Shown here: one piece after another, positions 62,510 through 64,000 of the stretch
Position numbering within the stretch: position 1 is the first letter of the stretch
How the letters are laid out: each line of letters begins with the position of its first letter
Assembly: GCA_031291115.1 (NCBI GenBank)
Contig: JARLJQ010000015.1
Span: forward strand, 28,136-92,135
Reading direction: 5' to 3'
Origin: Legionella sp.
GTDB lineage: Bacteria; Pseudomonadota; Gammaproteobacteria; Legionellales; Legionellaceae
Length of the DNA stretch: 64,000 nucleotides
Notes under the pieces: model-generated
Databases searched by the model: none
What the model saw: only the letters and a program-made list of their open reading frames with translations
What the model was told of the DNA's origin: nothing
Translations under genes and position numbers: made by a program

Positions 62510-64000
62510 TTAAATGGTTACTTTGTGTGCGCATCGAACTCCTGGGGAGGAAGCGGGGATATTTATCTTCGTCAACGGGCTCTGTGAATTACTAGTAATA
62601 GGAAAGCTTATAGTCCATGCCTGGTCTTTCGGAAAAAGGGAGTATTCCGTAGATGACCAGTAGTTGCCACTAAGACCTATCGGAATGCTCAGATCGCCTA
62701 TACTTGCTGTGCCCGGTGTACAGTTGCTAAATCCATTAGCTCCCGAATCCATTTCGCAAAGCGATGGCAAGTAAGAACCTACGTAATAGATACTACCGTC
62801 AGATATAGGGAAAAAACTACATATCCCGACTGCATAAGCATTGTTATATCCATAACCTGGATAAACCATAACATTATGGCTATTACAGGTTCCATCATCC
62901 ATTCCATCACAATTTAGTTGATTTGCTTGAAATTGAGCTGGCTCAGATGATGAAGACTCTGGGCTAGGAATTAAGGTGGTAGATTGATCGTCAATTCCCC
63001 ATATGCTGTTATTGGTGGGGGCAGGAGAAGGAGACCAATGAAAATCAAGGCCGGGCGATACCATATCCGTTAATGCAACAACAGTTCCGCCAATACTTGT
63101 ATTTGCTGGTGTATTATCATCAAACGAAAAGAGATACCCTCCTTGATATTTACACCCCTTATCTACAATCACAGCTTGTATGGTATTTGGTGGTAGATCA
63201 ACACCACTAATACTGGCTTGTATAGTCATTGTGCTAAGAGTTGGGTTTGCTCCTGTAGTACAATCGGATGATGCGGTTGAGCCAGGTATTATCGTTACAA
63301 TGCATTGTTCTCCGGCATTTAATATCATGCCCGCAGTACACGTTGTTGATGATGAAGCAGTTCCTGGTAAAAGCGGAGAAAAGCCAGTTACTGAATCAAT
63401 AGATACCTGAGAGTTCGTGTTATTTGTAACGGTAACGTTTCTGGTTTGTCCATTACTAAGAAGAGCTAAAAGAGATGGATTTTCAGTAAGTGACTTCGGA
63501 GTAACTGAGCTGGAATAAGACGCGTAGCCTGTTTGCGTTACGACACCTATTAGAGTTTGCGTCGTCACTGCAAAGGTGTATGGGGTACTATTACTTAAAC
63601 CAGTAACGGTACATGAGGTCTGAGGAGCGGCGACACTACAACCAACAAGAGTGTACGGGCTATCAGTACTACTTATAGCGTAAGTAACAGTATAACCAGT
63701 AATTGCTCCTCCTCCTGTATTTGTTGGCGCCGTCCAACTCACGGTGACTTGGGTACTACCTGGAGTTGCGATTACATTTGTTGGACCTGCAGCGGCAGCG
63801 AAAACAGTGGCACTAAAAATCACGGTGCAATTGCTAGTAATGGCTCCGGTAGTGTATGTATTCCCAATCCAAGAACCTTGAGTACAAGTGCCTCCTACTG
63901 TTGTTGATAGGGTATAACCTGAATTGGGCGTTACTGTAAATTGTTGGCTTGTTCCTGCGTTTACGGTCACTACTGTAGAGGGATTTATTGTTTCATGACC
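62510..64000 (-). CDS. Surface protein with Fn3 and Lcl_C-like domains, 5' end outside the window
   Basis: The frame is open to the right edge; 496 C-terminal residues are visible. In order: a bacterial beta-repeat (TVNAGTSQQFTVTPNSGYTL... ending GAITSNCTVIFSAT), a fibronectin type III domain (GPTNVIATPG...VTVSW... GLSNSTPYTFAV), a beta-rich linker (TRNVTVTNNTNSQVSID), and a C-terminal Lcl_C/DUF1566-like domain recognised by GNYWSSTEY, DQAWTISF and the closing VRCAHKV. Cysteines are paired across it. Lcl_C is named after the Legionella collagen-like adhesin; such proteins usually sit on the surface and bind host glycans or matrix. The export signal would be upstream of the visible part. Confidence 0.8.
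   Translation of the reverse strand, partial: GHETINPSTVVTVNAGTSQQFTVTPNSGYTLSTTVGGTCTQGSWIGNTYTTGAITSNCTVIFSATVFAAAAGPTNVIATPGSTQVTVSWTAPTNTGGGAITGYTVTYAISSTDSPYTLVGCSVAAPQTSCTVTGLSNSTPYTFAVTTQTLIGVVTQTGYASYSSSVTPKSLTENPSLLALLSNGQTRNVTVTNNTNSQVSIDSVTGFSPLLPGTASSSTTCTAGMILNAGEQCIVTIIPGSTASSDCTTGANPTLSTMTIQASISGVDLPPNTIQAVIVDKGCKYQGGYLFSFDDNTPANTSIGGTVVALTDMVSPGLDFHWSPSPAPTNNSIWGIDDQSTTLIPSPESSSSEPAQFQANQLNCDGMDDGTCNSHNVMVYPGYGYNNAYAVGICSFFPISDGSIYYVGSYLPSLCEMDSGANGFSNCTPGTASIGDLSIPIGLSGNYWSSTEYSLFPKDQAWTISFPITSNSQSPLTKINIPASSPGVRCAHKVTI

Noticed and set aside
1..64000. CRISPR arrays, rRNA or tRNA genes
   Set aside because: No regularly spaced repeats of suitable length apart from the 33-bp coding array, and no cloverleaf-like or rRNA-like sequence noticed by eye.

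Overview
The window is AT-rich gammaproteobacterial DNA that most likely comes from a Legionella species other than a close L. pneumophila strain. The main reasons are: a pilB-pilC-pilD locus of Legionella type, a small DUF4949-like secreted protein, a C-terminal Lcl_C-like (Legionella collagen-like adhesin) domain in the last gene, and an unusually high density of eukaryotic-like proteins typical of Dot/Icm effectors (ankyrin, OTU, Fic, PP2C, tubulin-tyrosine-ligase-like, metalloprotease/kinase-like). Taxonomy is inferred from family content, not from a marker gene. I saw no rRNA, tRNA or CRISPR array.

Layout. 1-7.5 kb: a giant protein with a SecA-like motor core, open at the left edge. 7.5-12.4 kb (minus): pilB-pilC-pilD and a HAD nucleotidase, probably one transcript. 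12.5-14.4 kb (plus): a methyltransferase-like protein, a DUF1820 protein and hpt. 14.4-17.1 kb (minus): an M1 aminopeptidase with an altered GAMEN motif. 17.2-29.7 kb: four large effector-like genes, including an M48-protease/kinase-like fusion and an ankyrin protein, with a transposase relic between two of them. 29.8-34.8 kb: a divergent cluster of an isochorismatase-like hydrolase plus amidohydrolase (minus) and a VOC-like secreted protein plus alginate-export-like porin (plus). 34.8-39.5 kb: ion-transport and small membrane proteins. 39.6-48.5 kb: a second effector-like island with two paralogous 'MPYN' proteins flanking a second phosphoribosyltransferase, an ankyrin-OTU protein, a Fic protein with three iterated operator-like boxes, and a PP2C phosphatase whose metal-binding DGHGG strand sits after, not before, the rest of the domain. 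48.6-57 kb: glutaredoxin-MauE fusion, an exported peptide-deformylase homologue, polysaccharide deacetylase, outer-membrane protein, YheU, TTL-like protein, NlpC/P60 hydrolase and an SbmA/YddA-type ABC exporter. 57.1-59.9 kb: a TetR-KAS II-acyltransferase operon with a clear palindromic operator. 60.2-62.3 kb: a stand-alone EF-G2. 62.5 kb to the right edge: a surface protein, 5' end outside the window.

Intergenic space is dotted with several families of palindromic repeats: a ~85-bp REP-like unit (four copies), a ~110-200-bp nested-hairpin element (three copies), a ~150-bp element with long terminal inverted repeats, and a short GC-rich hairpin. Some lie in promoter regions.

The strongest leads are the rearranged PP2C phosphatase, the M48-kinase-like fusion, the MPYN paralogue pair with an 11-residue repeat expansion around a phosphoribosyltransferase, the Fic operator array and the self-contained TetR lipid-acylation operon. 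All effector assignments are inference from architecture and C-terminal composition; translocation cannot be shown from sequence.
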